Shown here: in pieces, positions 30,740-42,231 of the stretch
Position numbering within the stretch: position 1 is the first letter of the stretch
Layout of the letters: the number at the start of each line of letters is the position of its first letter
Origin: Sarcocystis neurona
Lineage: Eukaryota; Apicomplexa; Conoidasida; Eucoccidiorida; Sarcocystidae
DNA length: 64,000 bases
Direction: 5' to 3'
Assembly: GCA_000727475.1 (NCBI GenBank)
Contig: KL647315.1
Location: 807,930-871,929, forward strand
Position numbers and translations under genes: made by a program
Notes under the pieces: generated by a model
What the model was told of the DNA's origin: nothing
Databases searched by the model: none
The model's input: the letters and a program-made list of their open reading frames with translations, nothing else

Positions 30740-33700
30740 TGTACCTGCCGCTGTCGAACCGACTGCAGCACAGCCGCTGCTGCCGTTGCTCAGTCAGCTG
30801 CTGCTGCATCCTCCGCCAGCCCCGTCCGCGCAGCAACAACTCCTCTGTAGAGGACGGGGCTGCACGCGTTGTGTCGAATAGTCAACAAGATCCGCTGCTG
30901 CAGCACCACTCTAGTACAGAAAGAAAAGGCTGAGGAGACTTTTAAGCGCTGCTGCTGCTGAAGCGCACACTCTCGTGTCCTACTAGAGGAGTCCAAATCA
31001 ATGCTTCACGTTGACACTGCTGCTGCCGGTGCTGCCGTGGTCCCTGCTGCTCCAGCTGCTGCTGTGATCATTCTCCGCGCTGCTTCTGCAGCTGCGGCTC
31101 TTGCTGCGTCACTCTTCTTCGTGCTGCTCCCCCTGCTGCAGTTGCTCGTGTGTACGTGGGCGCCGCCGCTGCAACTGCCGTGTATGAAGCAGCATCTGTC
31201 TGCACCACTGCCGCCCTGTGCGTCCCGTCTCGATCTTTTCCTGCTTTACGTCGCACACTGCCGCTGCAGCTACCGCTGCATGTCCTTGCGCCTCTCCCGC
31301 TACCGTTTGTGCTGCTGCAGTTTGGGTTCGTGCCCATGCCGCTGCTACCGGCGCGCACGTTGCTGCTGTTTTGGCGTGCACTGCCGCCGCTGACGCTGCT
31401 GTGCACGCTGCTGCTGCTGCCAGGGCCTGCGTTGTTCCTGGTGCGCCGCTGCTTGTTGTTGTTGGCTGGGTGTTGCTGCAGCTGTTGCTGATTGTCCTCT
31501 GTGAATCTACCTGCTGTTGCTGCTGGCGCTGCTGTTGCTGCTGGCGCTGCTGACGCTGCTCTTGCTGCCGGCGCTGCCGTTGCTGCTGGTGGTGCTGACG
31601 CTGCTGTTGCTGCTGGCGCTGCTGTTGCCCCGGCTGCTGCTGCTCCTCCTCCTGCTGCTGCTGCTGCACAGGCGAGGCTTCTCCGTAAAGTGTAGATCAG
31701 CTGTGGCAAGGAGAGGAACGCGCTGTCTGCGGCGCTGTACACCCCGCAGCTCCTGCTGCACCTCCTGCCGCTCGTCCTGCTGCTGTGCCAGCACCCGCTG
31801 CCGACGCTGTTTCCCCACCACCTGCTGCTGCAGCATCTGCTGCCGGTTTCTAGTCTTCAGCTGCTGCTGCTGGATCCGCTTTCGGTGGCTCTAGCGTAGA
31901 CATCTCGTGTTGCCTGCTGCCGTTGCTATTGCAGTTGTGCCGTGCTGGCCCGTGTGGCGCCTCACGCGGCTCCTGCAGGTGTGGACTGGTGATGCGCCGT
32001 TGCTGCTGCTACTGGAGGTCCGCTCTATATTCTCATAGACGTGTCCACTCCTGCTGCAGTCTCCAACTGCTGCTGCAGTCTCTAACTGCTGCTGCGGCCG
32101 CACCTCGCGCTACGAGCCCCTTCCTGCTGCTTGGACCCATGCGCCTTGCTGCCGCTTCCGGTCGTTGCATTGCTTCTGCGTCGCTGGTACTGCTGCTGTG
32201 CTTGCTGGTGCCCGTTGTCGCTGCTGCTCGTTCTCGCTGCTGCGGCTGTAACAGTCGGTGGTGCTGCAAATTGCTCCTGCTGCGGCTCGAACAGACGCTA
32301 CCACCGCGGACTGCTGCTGCGCTGCTACTTCTACTGTCGCAGCCGCTGATGTTGGTAACGCTGCTGCTGCGGGTAATTGTGCACCCGCCACCTTCGCTGC
32401 TTGTCCGCCTGATCGGTGAAAAGCTTCTGCTGCTGCTGCTTGCTTGAGCTGCTGGAGCTGCCGCTCGCAGAGCTGCAGCGGCTACGGCTGCTTTCGCTGT
32501 GGGAGCTGCCGCGGTGCCGCTGCTTCTCCCACGTTCGCACCACAGGCGCTGCAGCCGCCGCTGGTGTCGCCGATACGGCAGCCGCTGCTGTTGAAGTGAT
32601 TGCCGGTGCTGCTCCTGCTGCTGCACATGTTGCATGGACAGGTATTTGAACCGACTGTTGTAGGGTCTGAAAAGTTTGTTTTTTGAAGGTGCGGCGCAGG
32701 ATTACAAGTTGCAGCTCACGCGGTAGCCGCAGCTGTCTCCTTGATGTTGTGGGGCTTTGCCGTCCGCCTCGCCTGGTGCTGCAGGCCGCCGCACACATCT
32801 GTGCACATTAGCAACCGTGCTGCTGCGGTTGCTGCTGTAGTCGCTGCGCGCGGCCGGCTGCAGCTTTCCCTGCCGCACCTACCCGCTGCATGTGCCCTCC
32901 CTGCTGCTGCTGCTGCAGCAACTGCTTCATCTCGAGCTGCTCTCGCGCTCGTGCCCCTCTTCTCCTCGCCCTACTCTTGCTAACCTCCTGCTCCTCTGTT
33001 CCTGAGGAACTGCTGCCGCTGCTCCTGCTGCTGCCCTTTGCGCTATCTTTGGAGCACCTGCTCTTGGTGGAAAAAGAAGACGCGTCTCCGCATCCGAGCC
33101 CCGTCCAGCAGAGCGCAGTCCCACGAGAAAAGGGAAACTCCACGAGGGGACAGGAGAGCTGGATACGATGCAACAGGTGCAGCAGTAGCAGCCACAGAAA
33201 CCTCCGCAGCAGCGTCAATAGCAACAACACCGTTAACAGCAGCAGCAAGACCCTCCCACAGTCACGACGATTCGTGTGCACAGACACCTACTCCTGCCTC
33301 ACGCCGTCTTCCTCCCGACGGACGATTTAACCCTCCAGATTTCCTTGCACAGTCTCCCTCGTCTGATGCAGCTGTCAGCGTTGTGGCAGCTGCTGTTGCT
33401 GCCGCTGTTTTGATGCGGGTTCCCCTCTGGTGAGCGTGGCCTGCTGCTGCTGCTGGCGTTGCCAGCCGGCGTGCTGTTGCTTGTGAAAGGGAAGCAAGAC
33501 TTCTTCAGGAAACATGGTGCTGTTCTGGCTGCACACGCGAGCTAGAGGCTACATCTACTTCTGCTGTGGCAGAGGAGCCCTGTGTCTACGGCTGCTAAGG
33601 GTCACTGGTGCCGCTCGATGCGTCGCTATTGCTCCTCTGCTCGCGACCCTCTGTGCTGCTGCAGCCGTCACGGGTCTTCTTCTCACCGGCTGCTCATGAG

Positions 33701-34156
33701 GTATCAGCGCTACCCTGCTGGCATCACGGCTGTAATTCCTTGGGAACGCAGTTTCCCGCTTTCGAACAGGCCAGCCTTCCTGACAGCGGTGTTGCCGCGC
33801 CTACTTCTGCAGTCGCTGCTGCTGCTTGCTCCGGTGCAGCGAGGGGCCATTTTTTTTCTCTTGCTGCCGGGACGATGCTTCAGCTGCTGCCCCAGTGCTG
33901 CTCCTGCGGTACTGTGCTGCTGGACTGGTGCCTTGGGTCTGCTGCCGCTGGAAAATTTATGCGGCAGACCCGCTACTGTGCCGTGCTGCTGCTGCTGCTG
34001 CCATTGCGGGTGCCGGAGGAGCTATCACTGCAGGGGATGCTGCTGGCACTGCTGCTGCTGTTGCTCCCACTTGTGTTTCTCCTACTGCTGCCGTGGTGCA
34101 CCCGACACACACCTGTCTGCGTTCTGCGGTGTGGCGTGTCTAGTTTTCTGCTGCCT
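30740..34156 (-). other. Minus-strand Ala-rich patches upstream of the giant ORF
   Basis: Several shorter minus-strand frames with the same Ala/Ser/Gln style occur, broken by stops, e.g. 32033-32635 (SSSSRSFSPIRRTSSEGGG) and about 33.27-33.45 kb (TLTAASDEGDCARKSGGLNR). They may be upstream exons of the giant gene, a second gene, or decayed repeats. Splice links were not established. Confidence 0.4.
31068..31742 (-). CDS. Candidate Ala-rich exon upstream of the giant gene
   Basis: This 224-codon minus frame starts with a non-repetitive segment (YSAADSAFLSLPQLIYTLRR), passes through Ala runs, then a Ser/Asn/Gly-rich part and a mixed tail. Composition resembles the giant protein. The listed ATG is not necessarily a start, because the segment could be an internal exon. 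No function is recognised. Confidence 0.4.
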   Translation of the reverse strand: MYSAADSAFLSLPQLIYTLRRSLACAAAAAGGGAAAAGATAAPAATAASAPPAATAAPAARAASAAPAATAAPAATAGRFTEDNQQQLQQHPANNNKQRRTRNNAGPGSSSSVHSSVSGGSARQNSSNVRAGSSGMGTNPNCSSTNGSGRGARTCSGSCSGSVRRKAGKDRDGTHRAAVVQTDAASYTAVAAAAPTYTRATAAGGAARRRVTQQEPQLQKQRGE

Positions 34157-34348
34157 TCATGTGGGATCTACAAAATCTGGATGACCTCTTCGTAAAATGC
34201 TGCTTTCCTTCTTACTTGCTACAGACCGACAACCCGCATTACTCTCGAACACACCCAGCAGCCGTGGGCAGTTTTTCGTCCACCAGTGATACAGGTCATC
34301 TTCGAAAACACGATCCGAGGTGGTGTTCAACGCAGAACACCGGCTTAA
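34157..34348 (-). CDS. Candidate small exon, mixed composition
   Basis: A minus-strand frame without repeats reads SDRVFEDDLYHWWTKNCPRL, then LGVFESNAGCRSVASKKESS, and ends at TGA (34157-34159). Its composition is protein-like and unlike the surroundings. It has no ATG near its 5' end, so it would be an internal or terminal exon. No family is recognised. Confidence 0.3.
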   Translation of the reverse strand, partial: LSRCSALNTTSDRVFEDDLYHWWTKNCPRLLGVFESNAGCRSVASKKESSILRRGHPDFVDPT

Positions 34349-34359
34349 CAATCAACAGA

Positions 34360-37359
34360 AGTGCTTATAACCGCGGGTAGGGCAGCAAATGATCTGTGCA
34401 TCTCAGATGAAGAGCGCGCGCACCAACTTACAAGGGGACACGCATGCGTGCATGAAGAATGTACAGCTCTATATACATAGATATGTGCTGGCGTGTATAC
34501 ACATAATTATATAGACGTGTATGTGTAGATTCAGATATACGTGCCTATGTACATACATCGGCACGACCGCCGAGACACTGTAACACACCACAACGGTGGG
34601 TGGCGTGCTTATTTGTCTGTGCCGTCTGCTTACGGGTGCGGGGACGGTTGCTTTTGTGTGTATTTCTCTCTTCCTTCTAGAAGATGCGCGGAGTTCCCTC
34701 ACGACACGGATTCATTTCCCTAGAGTGAGCAACGGGGCGCCGCTACGACGCAAGTTGGTGGAGCCTCTCACAACACAGGCATACCCTGCTAGTATAGGTG
34801 TATTGTGCGTGGACATTTCAAGACACCTACCCCGTGGGTCGTGGGTGGATACGCATATATATATATATATATTTGTATGTGCACATATATATATGTATAT
34901 ATATATATCAACTCCACAGTCCAAATGTGCAAAATAAGAATGAATAGTAGTGCTCCTCTCTACTACGTGTATCTTGCTCTGAGAGCGGGGGGACAATGTA
35001 GCTGACGTGAGCTGCGTAAGCGTATCGGCAAGACAAGAAGAACAACACAGTCGATGCAGCTTGAGGACTATCAAAAGGTGGGGCGCTCACATTCTAACGA
35101 CGCAATACTCACTCCAGGCAAACCGGAGCGAAGCGCGCAAAGGTTTACCAAATCGAGGGGAACGTTGCTACGAGCAGGGGCGCTCACCTGCTTAGACACG
35201 TAAAAATGTACGCAGTGGTTTCTGCTGATGGCTGTAACGCGCCCCTGAAAAAATTAGATCTACTACCGTAGCGCAGACGTGTATGTACGAATATATGTGT
35301 ATATCTGTGTGTATATATATACATACATATACACATATATATGTACGTATGTATATATCTTTTCTGTGTATACATAGAGTTCTCTATATGTATACAGTTT
35401 CTCCACATAAGGAGTATATGTATATATATATATGTACGTAGATAAAGAAATAGAAGAGAAGCACTGAAACTGCGATCCGCGTAGTCTCTGAGGAAGAGAA
35501 ACAGACAAAGCCACAGAGGAAGAAGTGTATTCCTGAAGAAAGGCGAGTAAGTCTGCGTGAAGATCTACACCTAGCTACGTCGCACAGAGAACAACGACAC
35601 CTATGCTGCTGCTGCTGCTGCATGTCGGCGCAAATAAATAGGGAGATGCAACTGTACATACGCACCCTATACACATGTGTAACATGTGCCATATGCAGAT
35701 GAACTAATGTCAACACATGTCGTCTGCATACATAGATATAGAGATACAGAGCCGCACTCATGACGCCTATCTAGTGTAGGAGGATGCAAACCCAGTGGTT
35801 GTTTACCTGCACACAGAAAGGAAAACGCTTAATCGAGTGTAGCCGGCCGCAAACCCTATAGCGGGTGTAGCCGGCCGTAACGACATCCGAACATGCCCGT
35901 ATATTGTCTGAACGTGTACACCGCGAGACTACTTCTGCAACTGGGTAGTCAGAAAAGAAATATGGCGGGTGTCACACGGCTTTTTACCTCTTTAAATGGA
36001 GATCTACTATCGACTTAAAAGTCCACGGGTGCCTACGGGCATACCACTTCATACAAATGTATAATGTTGTCTGCGAAGTTATGCATCAACGGTGTTTCTT
36101 TGTGTGTGCACCATACTTTATGAAAAGATATGTGATGGCCTACGAAACGTCACTGGTCATCAAGCGTGAAAAAGTTGAATCAAGTATACTACCGCGCAGT
36201 ACTGACAACGGGTATATACAACCACGTAGAAGACAGAAAACCGCGCTCCTTTTCTTTCGCGAAACTTCATTTTCCTTTCCACATGTAGCTTTGCGCACAA
36301 ACATATGCGGATTTGCAAGACATCCCTACCACAACTCTCTCTGCCTACCACAGCTCTTTCTTCCTCTCTTCCTCCATACGTATCTCTGCAGCCTTCGATG
36401 TAGGCATGTACACGGTAGCTATCAATGCCCAAGACCCGTCTCTATCCACGTGTGTGCATATACATATATACGTAATATACATTTTTTCAGTTTTGCTGGC
36501 GTCCATATAGAGGTATACGCATTTGCGCGTCATTATATGTAACGAAATGGTAGGACCCCCCTTCGGAACTGAAGTCGCTTAATGCAGGATTTTCTCGTGG
36601 AGAGGAGTAGACAAAAACGCAGAGTGCCCTGAGAGGTGTATTTTTTAGTAAGACGGATAGTTGAGCACCTCAGAGGTCCACCAAAGTAAGGTAAGATCAG
36701 CAGACTTCTTCATGAGGGATGAAAATTTGTCCCTAACTTCCATTCCCGACATACTGTAACACAAGTACTTTCGCAGGACATGAACTTCGTCAATCGTCCT
36801 GTGTTACGTTTAATCGTAGAAGGCAACAAGCAACACACGAAGCTCTATTGCATATCCCGTAACGAGAGGAGCCAGCGTTTTTTTGGGTGGATACACCTTT
36901 GCGAAGGAATATCGAGGATCAGGTGGGCTGGACTACCCGAAGTGATATATGGCGGGGTATTTGTTTGAAGCACACGGATTATTATGTAGTACAGCCATTC
37001 ATTTGCAAAGAGCTATATCTGTTTTGACAGGCAAGTGTACACGAGTACGCGGACTTCCACTACGACTGCGCGACTCCGGCAATTATGATTGTCTCGTCCT
37101 CCTGCAGCTCCTGAAGGTTCCACTACTCCTCCTGTCGCTCCCAACATCACCCGTATTATCACACACTAGTGTAGTATGTCGCCACTATCACTGTGAATAA
37201 TACTGTTCAACAGACTGCCTGCTATTGTGACAGCTGCTACAACCACACCGATTTTCTGCTAAGTGTCAACTATCACTCCTCCTACCATTCTCCCGTTACA
37301 GCCTGCCTTTTCGTTACTACACTAACACTGTTTCTACTCAAACGCAAAAACAACAACAA
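34360..37359. other. No gene recognised; TATA-type satellites
   Basis: TATATG/TATACA arrays lie at about 34.46-34.56, 34.85-34.91 and 35.27-35.45 kb. The rest has ordinary composition with scattered short frames and no triplet tracts apart from a (CTG)n at about 35.60 kb. A 13-bp direct repeat GTGTAGCCGGCCG occurs at 35838 and 35867. Frames at 36057-36542 and 36780-37200 have no supporting splice signals or recognisable motifs. Confidence 0.45.
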
Positions 37360-38060
37360 ATGCTAGCAAAATTGCGGTATATTCACGTACAAATACTCGT
37401 TATGAACGCTCCTCCACAGCAACAGCTTCTACGTCTCCTTTTGCTGCCCCTCCCCCCCTCCTCCTCCGACGACGACGATGAGAACTCTACTTCCTCTTTT
37501 GCAACAGCGAGAACTTCTAGCTGTTACAAGTATTACTGCTGCTCCATTTGCTCCGCAGAAACAACAGCTGACATTGGTAGTGCTGGTGCTCCATGTCTAA
37601 TGACTCCTGCTACTAGCACCACTTGTGCCGGTGGGACAGCGATGAGGACTCCTTAGTTTACACTGCTTGATCAACTTCTTCGTTTAGTACAGGTACGATT
37701 CCACGCAGCAACTACTGCTAGAGCAGCTGCTTTAGGAGCGTGCGCGGCCGTAAAAGAGCAAAAGCAGAGAGTGGAAACTCAGCATTCCCGGGATGCCGGA
37801 ATGTTCGACAGTTCGGACGCCATGTACGAAAGTGACCAGTTTTTGTGAGGCAGGACGAACGACAACGAGTCACTTGACCTCAGCGATGGTGAGGTATATC
37901 CAGCAAAAGAAGCCGTCGTAGCGTCGCTTTGGCAGGCTGAGTTGCCGGGAACGCTGGTTCTGAATGCTGGTGTATCAAAAAGGTCTTCTCTAGTGGATAG
38001 TGATACCGCAGGAAGTTTGACCTTCAGCCGTTCTGTGGGTGCGTCCGTGAGACGCACATC
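37360..38060 (+). pseudogene. Decayed coding relic with two in-frame stops
   Basis: One + frame stays protein-like across 700 bp but is cut by TAG at 37654 and TGA at 37846. It reads an acidic run (PPSSSDDDDENS), a Tyr/Cys cluster (CYKYYCCSIC), a mixed Ala-rich part, then acidic segments (MFDSSDAMYESDQFL, stop, NDNESLDLSDGEVYPAKEAV). Codons look like degraded GCN/CTG triplets. The order Cys cluster then acidic ESD...LDLS echoes the 3' end of the giant gene (10.1-10.75 kb, opposite strand), so a decayed partial copy is possible. No family is recognised. Confidence 0.35.
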
Positions 38061-38068
38061 CCGTACAC

Positions 38069-38250
38069 ACGTACGCGCTAAAGATTATACACATTGGAAA
38101 ATGTGTATGTGCATATATCAGCGTCCTCTAGCTGCCACACTACAACGTGTGTACGTACACACGTACGCGCTCAAGGATGTACACATTGGCGAATATGTAT
38201 GTGCATTCATCAGTGTCCTCTACAGGCCACATTACAATACATTCTAGTCA
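38069..38250. repeat. 92-bp tandem duplication
   Basis: ACGTACGCGCT followed by ACACATTGG and GTATGTGCAT...ATCAG(C/T)GTCCTCTA starts at 38069 and again at 38161. Two diverged copies. Confidence 0.75.
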
Positions 38251-40417
38251 ATTGCCTTCAACTGAGTCTTTTCTCCTGCGCCGTGCATCCGATACATGAA
38301 GTGTGCCGCATCTATATTCATACACACATTCATATATACAGGTGCCAAAACATGCGCAGAAATCTGCGGAGGTACATAGCTGGATGTGTGTTCACAGCAA
38401 ATGCTTACGGGTACGTCTATGTGCATGTACCGATCCTTACTTATATATGTGTACATGTACGTATACGGATTTACACACGCAGGAATTTATATGTATATGT
38501 ATAAACGTGCAGGTAGGTAGATTGTGAGCCATAGAGGGTTTTAGTTGGTTTGCAGCAATGTCACAACAACAGATCTTCCGTCGTGCACGCGCGGCTGCTG
38601 CAGAAGCATCACAGCGCACAAACTTGTCATATTTCTTCGCGAGTGTAACTTGACTTTGCTTCCTCATTTTCGTGTCTTCTCCCTCAGATACTTCCTCCTG
38701 GCTTCATATTGTACCATCTCAGCAGCCGTGTAAATCTCAGCCAAATCTTCGCACGCACACAGTCAACAGCGGTTAGGTCGTTCGTGTTGACTTTCCTCTC
38801 TCGAACTTCTTCACTCGGCTCTTGCTCCTGGTTAAGCACGTCGTGTGCGCCTGGTGTTGGAGCTGCTGCAGCTGCTGCTGCTGTTTCTCATGCTTCGCGC
38901 GCTGCTGCTGTTACGGCTGCAAAACTGCCGCCGCTTTGCACTGCTGCTGCATCACTCGGATCGACGGCTGCTGCTGGCCTGTTCCACATCAGCAGCTGCT
39001 CCTGCTGCTTCTTTGCCTAGAGTTCGAACTCCTGCTGCAGGTGCTGCCGCTGCTGCTGTGTCCATCGCTGCTGCGATTGCCGTCGCCCAGCTGCACCAGC
39101 TGCTGCTGTTCGTCCCTTCACACGCCTAGTGCTACTCCGTGGGTCGTTCGGCTCGCGCGGCAGAAAGCCGCTCGCCGTCCGGGGCTGCTGTTGCTGCTTC
39201 TGATGTGTGGCTTCCTCAACGGCAGTAGCAGATGAGCGGTAGTACATGCAGTGCTTGAGTGCTTGAGAGCGTGTGTATCTCATAATTGCTGCTGCTGCCG
39301 CCCTGGCCGCTCGCTCCTTTCTTCTCTCACTTCTTCTGTGTATTTTGCTGCTTTATCCTTCATGGATGCCGCGTCTCTTCCAACAAATGACTTTTAGGAA
39401 CGGCTGTCGCCGCCATCGCAGCCTGACCGCAGCGGGGTCCTGTGCCTGCATGCAGTCAGTCTGTGAAGGGGGCCGGCGAACTCTCTCTCGTCGGCACGAG
39501 CAGCGCGCAGCGCCCTTTTCTGTAACAGTGGTACGAAGTAAAAATTCATGCGCAAGCCTTCCCGACTAAAGTTGCCCGTCGAGTTCTCCGTTCCCAGACT
39601 TTCTTTTCTGAAGAATTTCCAGCTGCGTCCCGTGTCTCCCTTGTGCTGCAGCGCCGATGCCTGCTGCTGGGGCTGCGCCGCACGTCCTGCTGCTGTCTCT
39701 TTCTCTCTCTGTAGCTGCTGCTGGGGTTACGGGTTCTCTCCTTCATTCCCTTGCTTCGTCCACGTCGAACCTGTCGCTCTCCGGCGTCGCGGCGGCGTAC
39801 CGCCGCAGCAGGGAGGGACCAGCGGCGGCTTTTCGTGGGGTGCGAGCAGCAGCAGCAGCAGCACATGGCACACCCTGAGCAACAAGAAGTCGTCTTGTCT
39901 GCCACTGCCGTCCGCCGCCTGCAGCAGCAACAGCAGCAGCCAACAATGGAGCCGCGGCTGACCAGCAGCGGCAGCAGCTTCGACAGAACATGACGAGCAG
40001 CATGTGGCCCGTCGCCTAGCAGCCATACGGCGTCCCCGGGCGGAACAGCAGCAGCAGCAGAAGCAGCACCTCCTGGACCCACACATGTTTTCAACCGTAT
40101 GTTTAATGTAAAAATGAAGTGGACGTGACACGGTGACATATCACGTTCAACAGTAGCAGCAACCCAATACAGGCTTCCACGACAGGAACCTTTCTGTTCG
40201 ATAGCCATAATGTTACAAAATCTCCTTCTCTCTCTTTATATATATGTGTATATATGAATGGACATATTTTGTCGAGATGTGTATGTGCGTACTTATAAGC
40301 GTGGCACGTGTGTCCGTCTACAGGATTAATGAATATGTCTTTCCATATCCCCTCCGCAGCCGCTCATAGAACGGCTGCAGCAGCTGTGCCGTCGTTCCCG
40401 CTTCTGGCGCAACAGGT
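38251..40417. other. Region 5' of RPC1 with CTG/CAG patches
   Basis: CTG-rich at about 38.85-39.20 kb and mixed CTG/CAG at 39.65-40.06 kb; a short TATATATGTG tract lies at about 40.24 kb. A minus frame at 39546-40208 begins with ATG and mixed sequence (MAIEQKGSCRGSLYWVAATV) and could be a divergently transcribed gene, but + and - frames here are about equally protein-like (the + frame from 39548 reads MRKPSRLKLPVEFSVPRLSF). No product can be assigned. Confidence 0.35.
39546..40208 (-). CDS. Hypothetical ORF divergent from RPC1
   Basis: A 220-codon minus frame with an ATG start about 210 bp from the RPC1 start. The first 45 residues are non-repetitive; the rest has Ala, Cys and Arg/Ser-rich stretches, including CVGPGGAASAAAA and VWLLGDGPHAARHVLSKLL. 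A possible acceptor (GTGGGTCCAG|GAG) lies inside. No domain is recognised, and it may be a chance frame in triplet-rich DNA. Confidence 0.25.
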   Translation of the reverse strand: MAIEQKGSCRGSLYWVAATVERDMSPCHVHFIFTLNIRLKTCVGPGGAASAAAAVPPGDAVWLLGDGPHAARHVLSKLLPLLVSRGSIVGCCCCCCRRRTAVADKTTSCCSGCAMCCCCCCSHPTKSRRWSLPAAAVRRRDAGERQVRRGRSKGMKERTRNPSSSYRERKRQQQDVRRSPSSRHRRCSTRETRDAAGNSSEKKVWERRTRRATLVGKACA

Positions 40418-41339
40418 ATGAAGAGTTCGTCGGTATTGACGGCAGACCGAGACGCCGCGGCTGCTCCTGCAGAATTTTCTGTTGCTGCTGCTGAGCGGGT
40501 GGGCGGGGGCAGCGTCAAACGTGCGCGTACGATAGCATGTAATTCTTCCGAAGGGTGGCGTGCTGCTGCGTCTGCTGTCGCTTCCTCGTGCGCTGCTGCT
40601 GCTGACCCCGCAAAGACACCCGCAGCAGCAGAAATGCCTTGCAGCGGCGCGTCGGCTGCGCTGCATCAGCAGCAGCAGCACGAAGAACAAGAAGAGGTCG
40701 CACCGGCAGCAGAGGACACGTCGGAACCGGGCAACGAGCGGCAGACGGGCTCAGCAGGCGTTGCGAGAGTCTCGCTGCAGCAGCGGCAGCAGCAGGGAGA
40801 CCGAACAGCAGCAGCAGTGCCGTCGACGCAGCATGCGGAGCAGCAGCCTTGGCCTCAGGAGAGGCAAGAAGGCGACTGGCCCGCAGCAGCAGGAGCCCCG
40901 CGGAAGCAGCAGCAGCAGGAAGAAGTTGAGCAGGAGCACCCGCTGGGGCAGGGCGAAATGGGTACGCCAGCAGCAGGTGACCTCAGGCAGCAGCAGCAGC
41001 GGAGGAGGAGGAGGACGAGACAGCAGCAGCAGGAAGCGGAGGAGCAGGAGCGGCAGCGGCGCGCCGCAGCCGCAGCAGCCTCCGCGGAGCTAATGCAGCA
41101 GCTGCTGCAGCAGCCGTCAGTCCGCAGACTCTTCTTGAGGAAGCAGACGGTGGAGACGCAGCAGCAGCGGCAGAGCAGCAGCAGCAGCGCAGGAAACGTT
41201 TCCGTGGAGGCCGTGCAGTTCGACGTTCTCTCTGACGCAGAAATGCGACGCTGCAGCTCGCTCGAGGTCGTGAATCGTGAAATTTACTTGAATTTGTCAA
41301 GTGTTCCGCAGCCCTTCGGCGTCCTCGACCTTCGGCTAG
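40418..41339 (+). CDS. RPC1: RPC1 exon 1: N-terminus with Gln/Ala-rich insertion
   Basis: The ATG at 40418 is the first in the frame. About 265 Ala/Gln/Glu/Arg-rich residues come before the conserved N-terminus ([20 protein letters not shown] ... [10 protein letters not shown]). The donor is G|GTATCG, phase 1. Other RPC1 proteins have only a short leader here, so a downstream start or an unrecognised 5' exon is possible. Confidence 0.8.
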
Positions 41340-42195
41340 GTATCGGAAGCCCCAGCAGTGTGTGTCGCTCTCCCTTTCCCGTGTATTGACACCCGAGAAG
41401 TGCCGCTTTCGCCACGCCCACTGGCCCACCCCACACACACGCACGGAGACGGGGAGACGCGGAGACGGAGACACGGGCACGCAGCACTTGGCGTCTCCTG
41501 CTGGCGTCTCCCCGTCTCCACGTACCCGGGGGTTGTTGGTGTGTGTCTCCGCATGCATGCGCGACACGGCGTACGGAAAAAGTGCATGCATGCGTCCCTC
41601 TCTGCCTGCGTGATCGCATGCATTATGGGTCTCTCTTATACTTCACATACATATATGTGTATGCTTCATTTCTATATATGTGTGTAGAGACTGTGTGTGT
41701 CTGTGTGTGAGGAGGCATTGTAGAATTCGTGTATGTACAGGTAAGGTGCACGTCTACCCACGTATAGACAAAGAAACACACGGACATATATACAGGCAAA
41801 GAAATGTACGTACATATATAGGGCAAAGACATGTGTGTCGCTACATATATAGACAAAGACACACATGCACCTACACATATAGACCAAGACACGCGTGTAC
41901 AAACGTGTAGACTAAGACACGCATGTACACATATATATACATAGGCGAAGACGCAGATGTACATATATGTAGGCAGAGACACATATACATACATATATAG
42001 ACAAAGACACACATGCACATATACGTATGTATATATAGACAAAGACACATACGTGCATATATATAGACAAAGACACACATGTACATATATATATAAAGGG
42101 AAAGACACATATGTACATATATATAGGCAAGGACACGTATGTACATATATATAGGCAAAGACACACATACATACGTAAATAGACAAAGACACACA

Positions 42196-42231
<36 letters not shown>

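Noticed and set aside
34360..37200. Search by eye for tRNA or snRNA genes in the non-repetitive DNA
   Set aside because: No cloverleaf-like A/B-box pair or conserved snRNA sequence was recognised. A tRNAscan run would be decisive; this is not evidence of absence.
40323..40415. Small exon between TCTACAG and CAACAG|GTATGA just before the RPC1 start
   Set aside because: It has acceptor and donor look-alikes and some protein-like frames ([13 protein letters not shown]), but no frame connects to RPC1 and the ATG at 40418 overlaps the donor.
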